Part shown: in pieces, positions 34,753-44,500 of the stretch
Layout: each line of letters begins with the position of its first letter
Position numbering within the stretch: the first letter of the stretch is position 1
Source: Candidatus Effluviviaceae Genus I sp.
GTDB lineage: Bacteria; Joyebacterota; Joyebacteria; Joyebacterales; Joyebacteraceae
Assembly: GCA_016867725.1 (NCBI GenBank)
Contig: VGIX01000008.1
Location: 1-61,853, forward strand
DNA length: 61,853 bases
Direction of reading: 5' to 3'
The notes under the pieces: generated by a model
What the model saw: only the letters and a program-made list of their open reading frames with translations
What the model was told of the DNA's origin: nothing
Databases searched by the model: none
Translations under genes and position numbers: made by a program

Positions 34753-35766
34753 GTGCTTGTTCTTGGCATCGAGACGTCGTGCGACGAGACCGCTGCGGCT
34801 GTTCTCAAGGACGGCCGCAGCGTGCTCTCGAGCGTCGTCGCCTCCCAGGACGTCCACGCGGCGTTCGGAGGCGTCGTGCCGGAGTACGCGTCGCGGGCGC
34901 ACATGCGACTCCTGGCGCCGGTGGCGCGCGCGGCGGTCGAGCGAGCCGGCGCGAGCTGGACCGACCTCGGCGCGGTCGCCGTGACGAACAGGCCGGGGCT
35001 CGTGGGCTGCCTCCTCGTCGGCGTCTCGTTCGCGAAGGCGCTCTCCTACGCGCTGGACATCCCACTCGTCGGCGTTGATCACGTGGAAGGCCACGTCTTC
35101 TCGCTCAGGCTCACGCGCCCCGATCTCGCGCTGCCGGCCGTGTGCCTCGTCGCGTCGGGCGGCCACACCGAGCTCGTGCTCGTCGAGGCGTGGGGCGCGT
35201 ACCGGACGCTGGGGCGCACGCGCGACGACGCGGCGGGCGAGGCGTTCGACAAGGTGGGGAAGCTGCTCGGCCTTCCGTACCCGGCCGGCCCGGTGATCGA
35301 GCGGCTGGCGGCCGGGGGGAACGCGGAGGCGCACCGCTTCCCCAGGGCGATGATGGAGGCCGGCAACCTGGACTTCAGTTTCTCGGGCGTCAAGACGGCG
35401 GTGCGCCTCAAGGTTGGAGAGCTCGGGCGGACACCGGAGGGCGAGGAGCTCGCCGACGTCGCCGCCAGCTTCCAGGAGGCCGTCATCGACGCGCTTGCCG
35501 TCAAGACCATCCGCGCGGCCGAGCGCGAGCGCGTCTCGAGCGTGAGCGTCGGCGGCGGCGTGGCCGCGAACGACGCGCTGCGCCGCCGCATCGAGGAGGA
35601 GGCCGCGCGCGTGGGCGTCGAGTGCGTCTTTCCCCCCAAGGCCCTGTGCACGGACAACGGCGTGGTCATCGCGGCGGTCGGCGACTTCCTCCTCTCGACG
35701 GGCCATCGCGACGACCTCGCGCTGAGCGCCAGCGCGTCCCGCCTGGATCCCCTGGTGGCAAGCTGA
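34753..35766 (+). CDS. tsaD: tRNA t6A transferase TsaD
   Basis: 337 residues of the Kae1/TsaD ASKHA family: ETSCDETAAAVL at the N-terminus, SRAHMRLLAPVARAA, DHVEGHVFSLRL with the two iron-binding His, ASGGHTELVLV, GEAFDKVGKLLGLPYPAGP, DFSFSGVKTA, SVGGGVAANDALR and CTDNGVVIAA with the metal-binding Asp. With TsaB, TsaC and TsaE it attaches threonylcarbamoyl to A37 of ANN-decoding tRNAs; those partners are not in the window. Start GTG 34753, 20 bp after ybbR. Essential housekeeping gene. Confidence 0.96.
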   Translation: MLVLGIETSCDETAAAVLKDGRSVLSSVVASQDVHAAFGGVVPEYASRAHMRLLAPVARAAVERAGASWTDLGAVAVTNRPGLVGCLLVGVSFAKALSYALDIPLVGVDHVEGHVFSLRLTRPDLALPAVCLVASGGHTELVLVEAWGAYRTLGRTRDDAAGEAFDKVGKLLGLPYPAGPVIERLAAGGNAEAHRFPRAMMEAGNLDFSFSGVKTAVRLKVGELGRTPEGEELADVAASFQEAVIDALAVKTIRAAERERVSSVSVGGGVAANDALRRRIEEEAARVGVECVFPPKALCTDNGVVIAAVGDFLLSTGHRDDLALSASASRLDPLVAS

Positions 35767-35788
35767 CGCGGCTTGCCGGTGAACCGCC

Positions 35789-38251
35789 ATGACCAGGAAG
35801 TGCGTGACCGTTGCCGTGCCGCTCCCCGTCGCGAGCACGTTCGTCTACAGCGTGCCGGACGAGATGGCCGCGCAGGCCGTCGTCGGCGCGCGCGTCGTCG
35901 TGCCGTTCGGGCGTCGGCGGCTCACCGGCGTCGTGGTGGAGGAGAACTCCACGGCGCGGGTCGCGCGCGTCAAGGACGTGATCGAGGTCGTGGACGTCGT
36001 GCCCGCCCTCGGCGGAGCGATGCTCAGGCTGGGCGCGTGGATCTCCGAGTACTACCTCGCGCCGCCGGGCGAGGTGCTGCGCGCGATGCTGCCGCCCGGC
36101 ACGTGCCCGGAAGGGCGGCGGTCGCTGCGCGTCACGGAAGCCGGCCACCGGGAGCTCGAGACGCGCGGGAGCAGGCTGTCGGAGCCGCGGCGCCGGATCC
36201 TCGAAGCCGTGGGGCGGCGGGGCGCCGCGTCGGTCGCCGTCGCGCTTCGGGACGCGGGCGCGCGCAGGGGTGGGGCGAGAGACATCGCGGCGCTCGCCGG
36301 CGCCGGTCTCGTCGAGATCGTCGAGGAGATCCGCGCGCCCCGCGCGTCGGTCGGGACCGAGCCGGTCGCCGTCCTGCGCGTGGGCGGTGACGAAGCGCGC
36401 GAGCGGGCGTCGGAGCTTGCGCGCCGGTCGCCTCGTCAGTCGGAGGCGCTTGCCGCGTTGGCCGACTCCCCGGACGGTCTTTCTCTCTCCGAGCTCCGAG
36501 CGCGGGGCGTGGCGGCCGGCGTGGTCGCCAGGCTCGAGGAGGCGGGGCTGGTCGGGCGCCGGGAGCGCGACCGGCCGCGCCTCTCGGTCGGGTACGAGGG
36601 GTGGGGCATGGACGATGAGGGCCCGCTCACGCCCGACCAGGAACGCGCGTGCGCCGTCATCCGGGGCTGCATCGAGAAGGGCGAGGGGAAGACCGTCCTC
36701 GTGCACGGCGTGACGGGGAGCGGCAAGACCCGCGTGTACAGCGAGGCGATCTCCGCGGCGCTCGAGAGGGGCAAGGGCGCGATCGTGCTCGTTCCGGAGA
36801 TCGCCCTCACGCCGCAGATCGTGCAGCGCATGCGGGCGGCGTTCGGCGACACGGTGGCGGTCGTGCACAGCGGGCTGACCACGGCCGAGCGGTACGACAC
36901 GTGGCGCGCGATCCGCGAGGGGCTCTTCCGCGTCGTCGTGGGGCCGCGCTCCGCGGTGTTCGCCCCCGTCGCGAACCTCGGCGTGATCGTCGTGGACGAG
37001 GAGCACGAGGCGACATACAAGCAGGCGGACTCGCCCCGTTACCACGCGCGCGACGTCGCTCTCATGCGCGGCCGCATCGAGAAGGCCGTCGTCCTTCTCG
37101 GTACGGCGACGCCGAGCCTCGAGACCTACCTGAACGCGCGCGACGGGAAGTACGGTCTCGTCGAGCTCGGTTCCAGGATCAGCGCCGCGCCGCTCCCGGA
37201 CGTCGAGGTCGTCGACATGCGCGGGCAGGCGCCGGTGGACTCCGAGGGCGCGTTCTCACCCCTTCTCAGGGACGCCGCGACCGCCGCGCTCGCCGCCGGG
37301 GAGCAGATCATCCTCTTCCTCAACAGGCGGGGGTTCGCGTCGTTCGTGCAGTGCGTGAGCTGCGGGCACGCCGAGAGGTGCCCGCACTGCGACGTGTCGC
37401 TCACGTACCACTCGGCGGACCGCGCCATGCGCTGCCACTACTGCGGCCACACCGCGCCCGCCCCGGAGCGCTGCCCCAAGTGCGGAGGCGTCGCGCTTCG
37501 GTACGGGGCGCCCGGCACGCAGCGCGTCGAGAAGGCCGTGCACGAGCTCTTCCCCGAGGCGCGCGTCGCGCGGATGGACGCCGACACGACGACGCAGCGC
37601 GGCGCGCACTGGAAGATCCTGGGGGCGTTCGCGGCGGGGGAGACGGACGTGCTCCTGGGGACGCAGATGGTGGCGAAGGGCTTCGACTTCCCCGGGGTCG
37701 GGCTCGTCGGCGTCGTCGCGGCGGACGTGGGTCTGAACCTCCCCGACTTCCGGTCCGGCGAACGGACGTTCCAGCTGCTCACGCAGGTCGCCGGGCGGAC
37801 GGGCCGCGGCGGTCGGCGCGGCCGTGTCATCGTGCAGTCGTACCTGCCCGACCACTACACGATCACGCTCGCGCGCGAGCAGCTGTTCGCGCCCTTCTTC
37901 GAGCGCGAGGTGGCGGAGCGCGAGACCCTCGGGTATCCGCCGTTCGCGAGGCTCGTCGCCGTCGAGGTGAGGGACCGCGACGAGCGACGCGTGATGCGCG
38001 CCGCCGCGCGGCTCGCCGAGTTCCTCGAGCGAGGCGCGTCGCAGATGCGCGGGCCGCGCCCGGACGTGCTCGGTCCGGCGCCCGCGCCGCTCGGCAGGAT
38101 CAAGGGCGTCTTCCGCTGGCAGGTCATCGTGCGTGGGAGGGCGGGCTCCGCCAGAGCGCTCGTCGCGGGCGCGCTCTCGCAGCGAGCGGCGCTCAGGCTG
38201 CCGGACTCCGTCTCGCTCGCCGTGGACGTGGACCCGCAGGATCTCCTCTGA
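35789..38251 (+). CDS. priA: Primosomal replication-restart helicase PriA
   Basis: 820 residues. N-terminal 3' DNA-binding domain (VAVPLPVASTFVYSVPDE, VVVPFGRRRLTGVV), a winged-helix part, helicase lobe 1 with Walker A HGVTGSGKTRVY and DEEH box VVDEEHEATYK, the zinc-binding insertion (CVSCGHAERCPHCDVSLTYH and CHYCGHTAPAPERCPKCG, eight Cys in four CxxC pairs), then lobe 2 with GTQMVAKGFDFPGV and QVAGRTGRGGRRG. All expected motifs are intact. The longer-than-E. coli length comes from extra sequence in the winged-helix region (about residues 120-265). ATG 35789 has only a weak Shine-Dalgarno; the gene is 22 bp after tsaD. Confidence 0.95.
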   Translation: MTRKCVTVAVPLPVASTFVYSVPDEMAAQAVVGARVVVPFGRRRLTGVVVEENSTARVARVKDVIEVVDVVPALGGAMLRLGAWISEYYLAPPGEVLRAMLPPGTCPEGRRSLRVTEAGHRELETRGSRLSEPRRRILEAVGRRGAASVAVALRDAGARRGGARDIAALAGAGLVEIVEEIRAPRASVGTEPVAVLRVGGDEARERASELARRSPRQSEALAALADSPDGLSLSELRARGVAAGVVARLEEAGLVGRRERDRPRLSVGYEGWGMDDEGPLTPDQERACAVIRGCIEKGEGKTVLVHGVTGSGKTRVYSEAISAALERGKGAIVLVPEIALTPQIVQRMRAAFGDTVAVVHSGLTTAERYDTWRAIREGLFRVVVGPRSAVFAPVANLGVIVVDEEHEATYKQADSPRYHARDVALMRGRIEKAVVLLGTATPSLETYLNARDGKYGLVELGSRISAAPLPDVEVVDMRGQAPVDSEGAFSPLLRDAATAALAAGEQIILFLNRRGFASFVQCVSCGHAERCPHCDVSLTYHSADRAMRCHYCGHTAPAPERCPKCGGVALRYGAPGTQRVEKAVHELFPEARVARMDADTTTQRGAHWKILGAFAAGETDVLLGTQMVAKGFDFPGVGLVGVVAADVGLNLPDFRSGERTFQLLTQVAGRTGRGGRRGRVIVQSYLPDHYTITLAREQLFAPFFEREVAERETLGYPPFARLVAVEVRDRDERRVMRAAARLAEFLERGASQMRGPRPDVLGPAPAPLGRIKGVFRWQVIVRGRAGSARALVAGALSQRAALRLPDSVSLAVDVDPQDLL

Positions 38252-38322
38252 CGGGCCGTCATCGAAGCGCCGCGCATCCCGCGCCCCGCCGCGCGCCCCC
38301 TGGGGGAGGTCCGCTCGGTGTG

Positions 38323-38352
38323 TTGACCGGGCGCGGTCCAGGGGCGTACAAT
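38323..38352 (+). promoter_or_regulatory. Promoter of the glutamate dehydrogenase gene
   Basis: TTGACC (38323-38328), 18-bp spacer, TACAAT (38347-38352), 67 bp before ATG 38420. An inverted repeat brackets the -10 (next entry). Confidence 0.75.
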
Positions 38353-38359
38353 CCCCTGG
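38338..38359. promoter_or_regulatory. Candidate operator around the gdhA -10 box
   Basis: CCAGGGG (38338-38344) and CCCCTGG (38353-38359) are perfect inverted arms 8 bp apart, and the space between them is the -10 hexamer TACAAT plus CG. A protein bound here would block the promoter; alternatively it is a chance G/C repeat. Confidence 0.45.
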
Positions 38360-38419
38360 GTTTCTCCGGCGAACACGAGGGAACCAAGCGCAGCAGGCCG
38401 CCGACAAGGAAGGGAGCGC

Positions 38420-39706
38420 ATGGCCGACAAGTCGTTCAACGCCTTCGAGATGGCGCAGGCGCAGTTCGATCACGTTGCCGACATGCTCAAGCTCGACGAG
38501 GGCACCCGCAGCCTCCTCCGGTTCAATCTCCGCGAGTATCACATGAGCATCCCCGTGCGCATGGACGACGGGAGCGTGAAGGTCTTCCGCGGCTTCCGCG
38601 TGCAGCACAACGACGCCCGCGGCCCGGCCAAGGGCGGCATCCGCTTCCACCCGGCGGAGACGATCGACACCGTGCGCGCGCTCGCGATGTGGATGACGTG
38701 GAAGACCGCGGTCGTCGACATCCCGCTCGGCGGGGGCAAGGGCGGCGTCGTGTGCGACCCGCACCACCTGAGCATGCGCGAGCAGGAGCAGATCTGCCGC
38801 GGGTGGGTCCGCAACCTCGCGCGTGACGTCGGCCCTCTGCGCGACGTGCCCGCTCCCGACGTCATGACGAGCCCCCAGCACATGCTGTGGATGCTCGACG
38901 AGTTCGAGACCATCCGCGGCGAGAGGCTCCCCGGGTTCATCACGGGAAAGCCCGTGGGCATGGGAGGGTCGCTCGGGCGCACCGAGGCGACCGGCTACGG
39001 CGTCGTGTTCACGATCCGCGAGGCGCTGAAGGAGCTCAACATCCCGGCGAGCGACACGACGATGAGCGTGCAGGGGTTCGGCAACGTCTCCCAGTACGCG
39101 ATCGAGCTCTACCAGCAAGTCTGGGGCAAGGTGATCTGTGTCTCATCCTGGGACCAGGCGGACCAGACCTCGTACGCCTTCCGCAAGAAGAACGGCGTCG
39201 ACCTTCAGGAGCTCAGGAGCATCACCGATCGCTTCGGAGGCATCGACAAGGCGAAGGCCAAGGAGCTCGGGTATGAGGTCCTGCCAGGCGACGCGTGGAT
39301 CGAGCAGGACGTGGACGTGCTGATGCCGGGCGCCCTGGAGAACCAGATCACCGCGGCGAACGTGAAGAGGATCAGCAACCGGGTCAAGATCATCGCCGAG
39401 GGCGCGAACGGCCCGACGACCCCCGATGCCGACAAGGTCATCAAGGAGCGCGGGATCTTCCTGATCCCCGACTTCCTCGCGAACGCGGGCGGGGTCACCT
39501 GCAGCTACTTCGAGCAGGTCCAGTGCAACATGAACTACTTCTGGGAGAAGGACGAGGTGCTGGGCAAGCTCGACACGAAGATGACCTCCGCGTTCGCGGC
39601 CGTCAGCGAACTCGCGAAGAAGCGGAAGGTCTACATGCGCGACGCCGCGTACCTCATCGCCATCGGGCGCGTGGCGCAGGCCTGCAAGGAGCGCGGGTGG
39701 GCGTGA
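38420..39706 (+). CDS. gdhA: Glutamate dehydrogenase family (Glu/Leu/Phe/Val dehydrogenase)
   Basis: 428 residues. The N-terminal domain has VFRGFRVQHNDARGPAKGGIRFHP and the catalytic Lys region TAVVDIPLGGGKGGVVCDP, then RDVPAPDVMT with the catalytic Asp. The Rossmann domain starts at MSVQGFGNVSQYA with the nucleotide loop GFGNVS and continues to KIIAEGANGPTTPDAD and FLANAGGVTCSYFEQVQ. This set fits the hexameric class shared by archaeal and many bacterial Glu dehydrogenases; leucine or phenylalanine specificity cannot be excluded from sequence alone. Own promoter with a candidate operator. ATG 38420 after AAGGAAGGGAG. It is followed 71 bp later by two ATP-grasp genes, possibly on the same transcript. 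Confidence 0.93.
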   Translation: MADKSFNAFEMAQAQFDHVADMLKLDEGTRSLLRFNLREYHMSIPVRMDDGSVKVFRGFRVQHNDARGPAKGGIRFHPAETIDTVRALAMWMTWKTAVVDIPLGGGKGGVVCDPHHLSMREQEQICRGWVRNLARDVGPLRDVPAPDVMTSPQHMLWMLDEFETIRGERLPGFITGKPVGMGGSLGRTEATGYGVVFTIREALKELNIPASDTTMSVQGFGNVSQYAIELYQQVWGKVICVSSWDQADQTSYAFRKKNGVDLQELRSITDRFGGIDKAKAKELGYEVLPGDAWIEQDVDVLMPGALENQITAANVKRISNRVKIIAEGANGPTTPDADKVIKERGIFLIPDFLANAGGVTCSYFEQVQCNMNYFWEKDEVLGKLDTKMTSAFAAVSELAKKRKVYMRDAAYLIAIGRVAQACKERGWA

Positions 39707-39777
39707 CCGCGCTCCGCGCCTTCCCCGGGCGGACGCGCGAGTTCCATCGCACCGGCGCTCACACGGGGTGAGTCGCG

Positions 39778-41535
39778 ATGCGCAGGAGGCAGTACAGCCC
39801 TCACCACGGCACCCTGTCGCGATTCGACAGGAACGCCCGGCCGGCGGCCGGGCGGTTCACGTACATCGGCTCGGGCGAGCTGGGCGGAAAGGCGCACGGC
39901 CTGGCGCGGGTGCAGGGCGTCCTTGACGCGAAGCTCAGGGACGCCTTCGCCCCGGCGATCACCGTCGCGATCCCGGCCCTCACGGTCATCACGACCGACT
40001 TCTTCGACGCGTTCATGAAGCAGAACGGGCTGAAGGAGGTCGCGTACTCCGAATCCCGCGACGACGTCATCGCCCACGCCTTCCAGCGCGCGTCGCTCCC
40101 GGTGCAGCTCGTGGGAGATCTGCGCGCCATCGTCGAGAAGACACACCTGCCGCTAGCTGTTCGCTCGTCGAGCCTGCTCGAGGACGCGATGTTCGAGCCG
40201 TTCGCGAGCGTGTACGGGACGAAGATGGTCCCGAACAACCAGCCCGACGCCGACTCCCGGTTCCGGGGACTCGCCGACGCGATCAAGTACGTGTACGCGT
40301 CGACCTTCTTCAGGTCGGCGCGGAACTACATGAAGGCGACGCACCACTCGACCATGGACGAGAAGATGGCGGTCATCGTCCAGGAGGTCGTGGGCACGCG
40401 CTTCGGCGACCGGTACTACCCGCACATCTCGGGCGTGCTTCGATCGTACAACTTCTATCCGGTCTCGCACGCGCAGCCCGAGGAGGGGATCGTCGAGCTC
40501 GCGCTCGGGCTCGGGCGCACCATCGTGGACGAGGGCGTGTCGTGGGCGTTCTCGCCCGCGTACCCGAGGATCGCCCCGCCGTTCAAGTCCACGCAGGCGA
40601 TGCTGAAGAACTCGCAGACGCGGTTCTGGGCCGTCAACATGGGCAAGCCGCCCGCGTACGATCCCATCTGCGAGACCGAGTACATGGTGACCGCCGATCT
40701 CGGCGACGCCGAGTTCGACGGGGCGCTTCCGCTCATCGCATCGACCTACAGGCCCGAGAACGACAGCGTGCGGATCGGGATCGGCGAGAAGGGGCCGCGG
40801 GTCATCGACTTCGGGCCGATCCTCAAGGCGGACATGCTCCCGCTGACGGAGCTGCTTCTGCAGCTCAAGGACGTCTGCGAGGACATGCTCGACACGATGG
40901 TCGAGGTGGAGTTCGCGGTCAGGCTCGCGCGCGACGGCGGGGCGCCGGCCGAGTTCGGGTTCCTGCAGGTGCGGCCGATGGTCGTGTCGGACGCGACGGT
41001 GGACATCGACCCGGAGGAGCTCGTCGGCGACGGCGTCCTGCTGTCGGCGGAGACCGCCCTCGGCAACGGCGTCCTCGACGACATCCGCGACGTCGTGTAC
41101 GTCAGGCCCGACCGCTTCGACATCATGAGGACGAGCGAGGTGCCCGACGAGCTCGAGCGAGTGAACGCCGCGCTCGTCGAGGCGCGCCGGCCGTATCTTC
41201 TCATCGGGTTCGGACGCTGGGGCACGACCGACCCGCTGGGCGGCATCCCGGCGAACTTCGGACAGATCTCGGGCGCCAAGGTGATCGTCGAGTCCTCGCT
41301 GCCGAACCTGCCCTTCGTCCTCAGCCAGGGCTCGCACTTCTTCCACAACGTGACGAGTTTCCGGATCCTGTACTTCTGCGTCCGGCACGACGAGGAGCGG
41401 GGCATCGACTGGCCGTGGCTGGAGCGGCAGCCCGTTCGCTTCGCCGGCGAGCTCGTGCGTCACGTCCAGCTGTCGTCGCCGCTCCGCGTGAAGGTGGACG
41501 GCAGGACGGGCCGGGGGGTGGTCCTCCATGACTGA
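39778..41535 (+). CDS. Stand-alone PPDK_N (PEP/pyruvate-binding ATP-grasp) protein A
   Basis: 585 residues with no signal peptide. The first two thirds are the ATP-grasp domain found at the N-terminus of PEP synthase and pyruvate phosphate dikinase: SGELGGKAHGLARVQ (about 32), LAVRSSSLLEDAMFEPFASVYGT (about 127), VIVQEVVG and the closing FLQVRPM (about 395). The last 190 residues contain a second conserved block, LIGFGRWGTTDPLGG (about 475) and SQGSHFFHNVTSFRILYF (about 517), shared with the next gene. There is no swivelling phospho-His domain and no TIM barrel, so it cannot carry out the full PEPS/PPDK reaction. It overlaps the next gene by 8 nt. Real function unknown. Confidence 0.8.
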   Translation: MRRRQYSPHHGTLSRFDRNARPAAGRFTYIGSGELGGKAHGLARVQGVLDAKLRDAFAPAITVAIPALTVITTDFFDAFMKQNGLKEVAYSESRDDVIAHAFQRASLPVQLVGDLRAIVEKTHLPLAVRSSSLLEDAMFEPFASVYGTKMVPNNQPDADSRFRGLADAIKYVYASTFFRSARNYMKATHHSTMDEKMAVIVQEVVGTRFGDRYYPHISGVLRSYNFYPVSHAQPEEGIVELALGLGRTIVDEGVSWAFSPAYPRIAPPFKSTQAMLKNSQTRFWAVNMGKPPAYDPICETEYMVTADLGDAEFDGALPLIASTYRPENDSVRIGIGEKGPRVIDFGPILKADMLPLTELLLQLKDVCEDMLDTMVEVEFAVRLARDGGAPAEFGFLQVRPMVVSDATVDIDPEELVGDGVLLSAETALGNGVLDDIRDVVYVRPDRFDIMRTSEVPDELERVNAALVEARRPYLLIGFGRWGTTDPLGGIPANFGQISGAKVIVESSLPNLPFVLSQGSHFFHNVTSFRILYFCVRHDEERGIDWPWLERQPVRFAGELVRHVQLSSPLRVKVDGRTGRGVVLHD

Positions 41536-44500
41536 CTCAGCGAGGACGACGGACGAGCTCATCAGGTTCTTCCGCGAGCGGGAGAAGGAGCTCGAGTGCC
41601 TCTACAGGATCGAGGAGATCCTCAGGAGCCCGCTGGCCGACGTCGCGCGGGCCTGCGAGGCGGTCGTGGCGGCCATCCCTCCGGGCTGGCAGCATCCCGA
41701 GGTCTGCATCGTGAGGCTGTCGCTCGGGACGGACACCTACTCGTCCACGGGCTTCGTCGAGACGCCGTGGGCACAGACGGCCGACATCACCGTCCAGGGC
41801 AAGAAGGCGGGCGAGATCTCCGTCTACTACGCGAAGGAGATGCCCGCGGCGGACGACGGGCCGTTCCTCACCCACGAGGCGCGGCTGCTCAAGGCCATCG
41901 CGGACCGTGTCGGGAGCTTCCTGCTGCACCGGCGCATCGAGGAGATGGTGGCGGGCGTCGGCGAGGGGAAGCTCGAGGAGGGCGAAGGCGCCTGGGAGGT
42001 GGTTCTCGACCTGCTTCGTCAGACCGACCCGAACCTGTTCGCCACGGTCTCCGAGAAGATGCTCAACATCCTCTGCTGGCGCGGCGTGGAGGAGGCCGAG
42101 CGGCTGCGCGAGCGCGCCGGCGTCGCGGGGGAAGACGACGCGGACGAGCCGTCGGGCCTCGTCAACATGCCGCACGAGCGCAACGAGTTCGAGATCACGA
42201 AGCGGCTCTCCGGCGAGATCTTCTCCATCGCGGCGGAGCACTACACCGATGACCAGGTCCTCGCGTACCTCAGGAAGTGGATCCAGGACGACAAGCTGAA
42301 GTTCCTCGTGCGCGTCGCGAGCAGCACGCTGACGATCGAGGAGATCGTCGACGCGCTGCGGCAGTACCGCGACCTGTACGTCCAGGGCGTCGACCTCGCC
42401 GACGCGTCGAAGCGCGGCATCGTCGTGGCGCTCATCACGCGCTTCCTGTCCAGCCAGCCGAGCTACATTCGCATCGCGAAGAACTTCTGCGACGTGAGCG
42501 ACTTCTTCGAGTTCCTGGACCGGGTCATCTACACCCCGGACAGCCACGGCAAGCTGGGCGGCAAGGCCGCGGGGCTGTTCCTCGCCAAGCAGGTGCTGAG
42601 GCGGTCGCCGGAGGCGGCCGCCGTCGCCGCGAAGATCAGGACGCCCCGCAGCTGGTACGTCGCCTCGGACGTCCTGCTCCGCTTCCTGAGCTACAACAAC
42701 ATGAACGAGGTGGTCGAGCAGAAGTACAAGGACCTCAACGACGTGAGGCGCGAGTATCCCCACGTCATCCAGGCGTTCAAGAACGGGCGCTTCCCGCCGG
42801 AGGTCGTGCAGGGGCTGTCCGTGGTTCTCGACGACCTCGCCGGCGCGCCGCTCATCGTCCGGAGCTCGAGCCTCCTCGAGGACAGCTCGGGGGCCGCGTT
42901 CTCCGGGAAGTACCGCAGTCTGTTCATCGCCAATCAGGGCACGAAGCGGGAGCGCCTCAACGCGCTCATGGACGCGATCTCGGAGGTGTACGCGTCCATC
43001 GTCGGGCCGGACCCCATCGAGTACCGCGCCGAGCGGGGGCTCCTCGACATCAACGAGGAGATGGGGATCATGATCCAGGAGGTCGTAGGCGCCCGCGTCG
43101 GCCCGTACTTCTTCCCGGCGGCGGCGGGCGTCGCGTTCAGCCGGAACGAGTTCCGCTGGTCGCCGAGGATCCGGAGGGAGGACGGCCTGATCCGCATGGT
43201 GCCGGGCCTCGGCACGAGGGCGGTGGACCGCGTGAGCGACGACTACCCCGTGCTCGTCGCGCCGGGCCAGCCCGGATTGAGCGTCAACGTCGCGCCGGAG
43301 GAGGTCGTCTACTACTCCCCGAAGAAGGTGGACGTCATCAACCTCGAGACGAACGCGTTCGAGACGGTCGACGCGAAGGACCTGCTCGCGAAGCACGGGC
43401 AGGACATCCCGATGGTCGAGAAGCTCATCTCGGTCTACGACGGTCAGCACCTCCGCACGCCGCTGGCCATGGGGCTCGAGCCTGCGGGCGCCGGCGCCGC
43501 GTTCACGTTCCAGGGGCTCATCGGCGAGAGCGACTTCGTCAGGCAGGTGGATCGCATCCTCAAGGTGCTCGAGGCGGCGCTCGGCACGCCGGTGGACATC
43601 GAGTTCGCGCACGACGGCACGGACTTCTACCTGCTCCAGTGCCGGCCGCAGAGCTTCGGCGGCCCGAGCGCCCCGGCGCCGATCCCGAAGGACGTCCCGA
43701 AGGAGTCGATCGTCTTCTCGGCGAATCGGTACGTGTCCAACGGCCGCATGCCGGACATCACGCACATCGTCTACGTGGACCCCGAGAAGTACGGCGAGCT
43801 GCCCGAGCGGGCGGACCTCATCGCCGTCGGCCGGACCGTGAGCAGGCTCAACCAGCTGCTTCCCAAGAAGCGGTTCGTTCTCATCGGCCCGGGTAGGTGG
43901 GGGAGCCGCGGCGATCTCAAGCTCGGCGTCAGCGTGACGTACTCCGACATCAACAGGACGGCGGCGCTCATCGAGGTCGCCCGGAGAAAGGGCAGCTACA
44001 CGCCGGACCTGTCGTTCGGGACGCACTTCTTCCAGGACCTCGTTGAGGGGGAGATCCGGTATCTCCCGCTCTACCCCGACGATGAGGGCATCGCCTTCAA
44101 TGAGAGCTTCCTCCTCGGGGCGAAGAACATCCTTGCCGACGTCGTGCCCGAGCACGCGGACGTCGCGGACACCGTGCGGCTGATTGACGTGCCGCAGGCC
44201 ACCGACGGCAGAATCCTGCGCGTGCTGATGAACGCGGAGCTCAACGAGGCGCTGGGGTTCCTGGCGGCGCCGGGCGGCGAGGCAGGGGACCAGGCGTCCC
44301 CCGCCGCCGGGGCGGAGCGCCCCGCGGACCAGTCATGGGCGTGGCGGCTGCGCATGGCCGAGCAGATCGCGTCGCTGCTGGACGGAGAGCGGTTCGGCGT
44401 CGTCGCCATGTACGTCTTCGGGAGCACCAAGAACGCGTCCGCCGGGCTCAAGAGCGACATCGACCTGCTCGCGCACTTCCGAGGGACGGACCTCCAGCGG

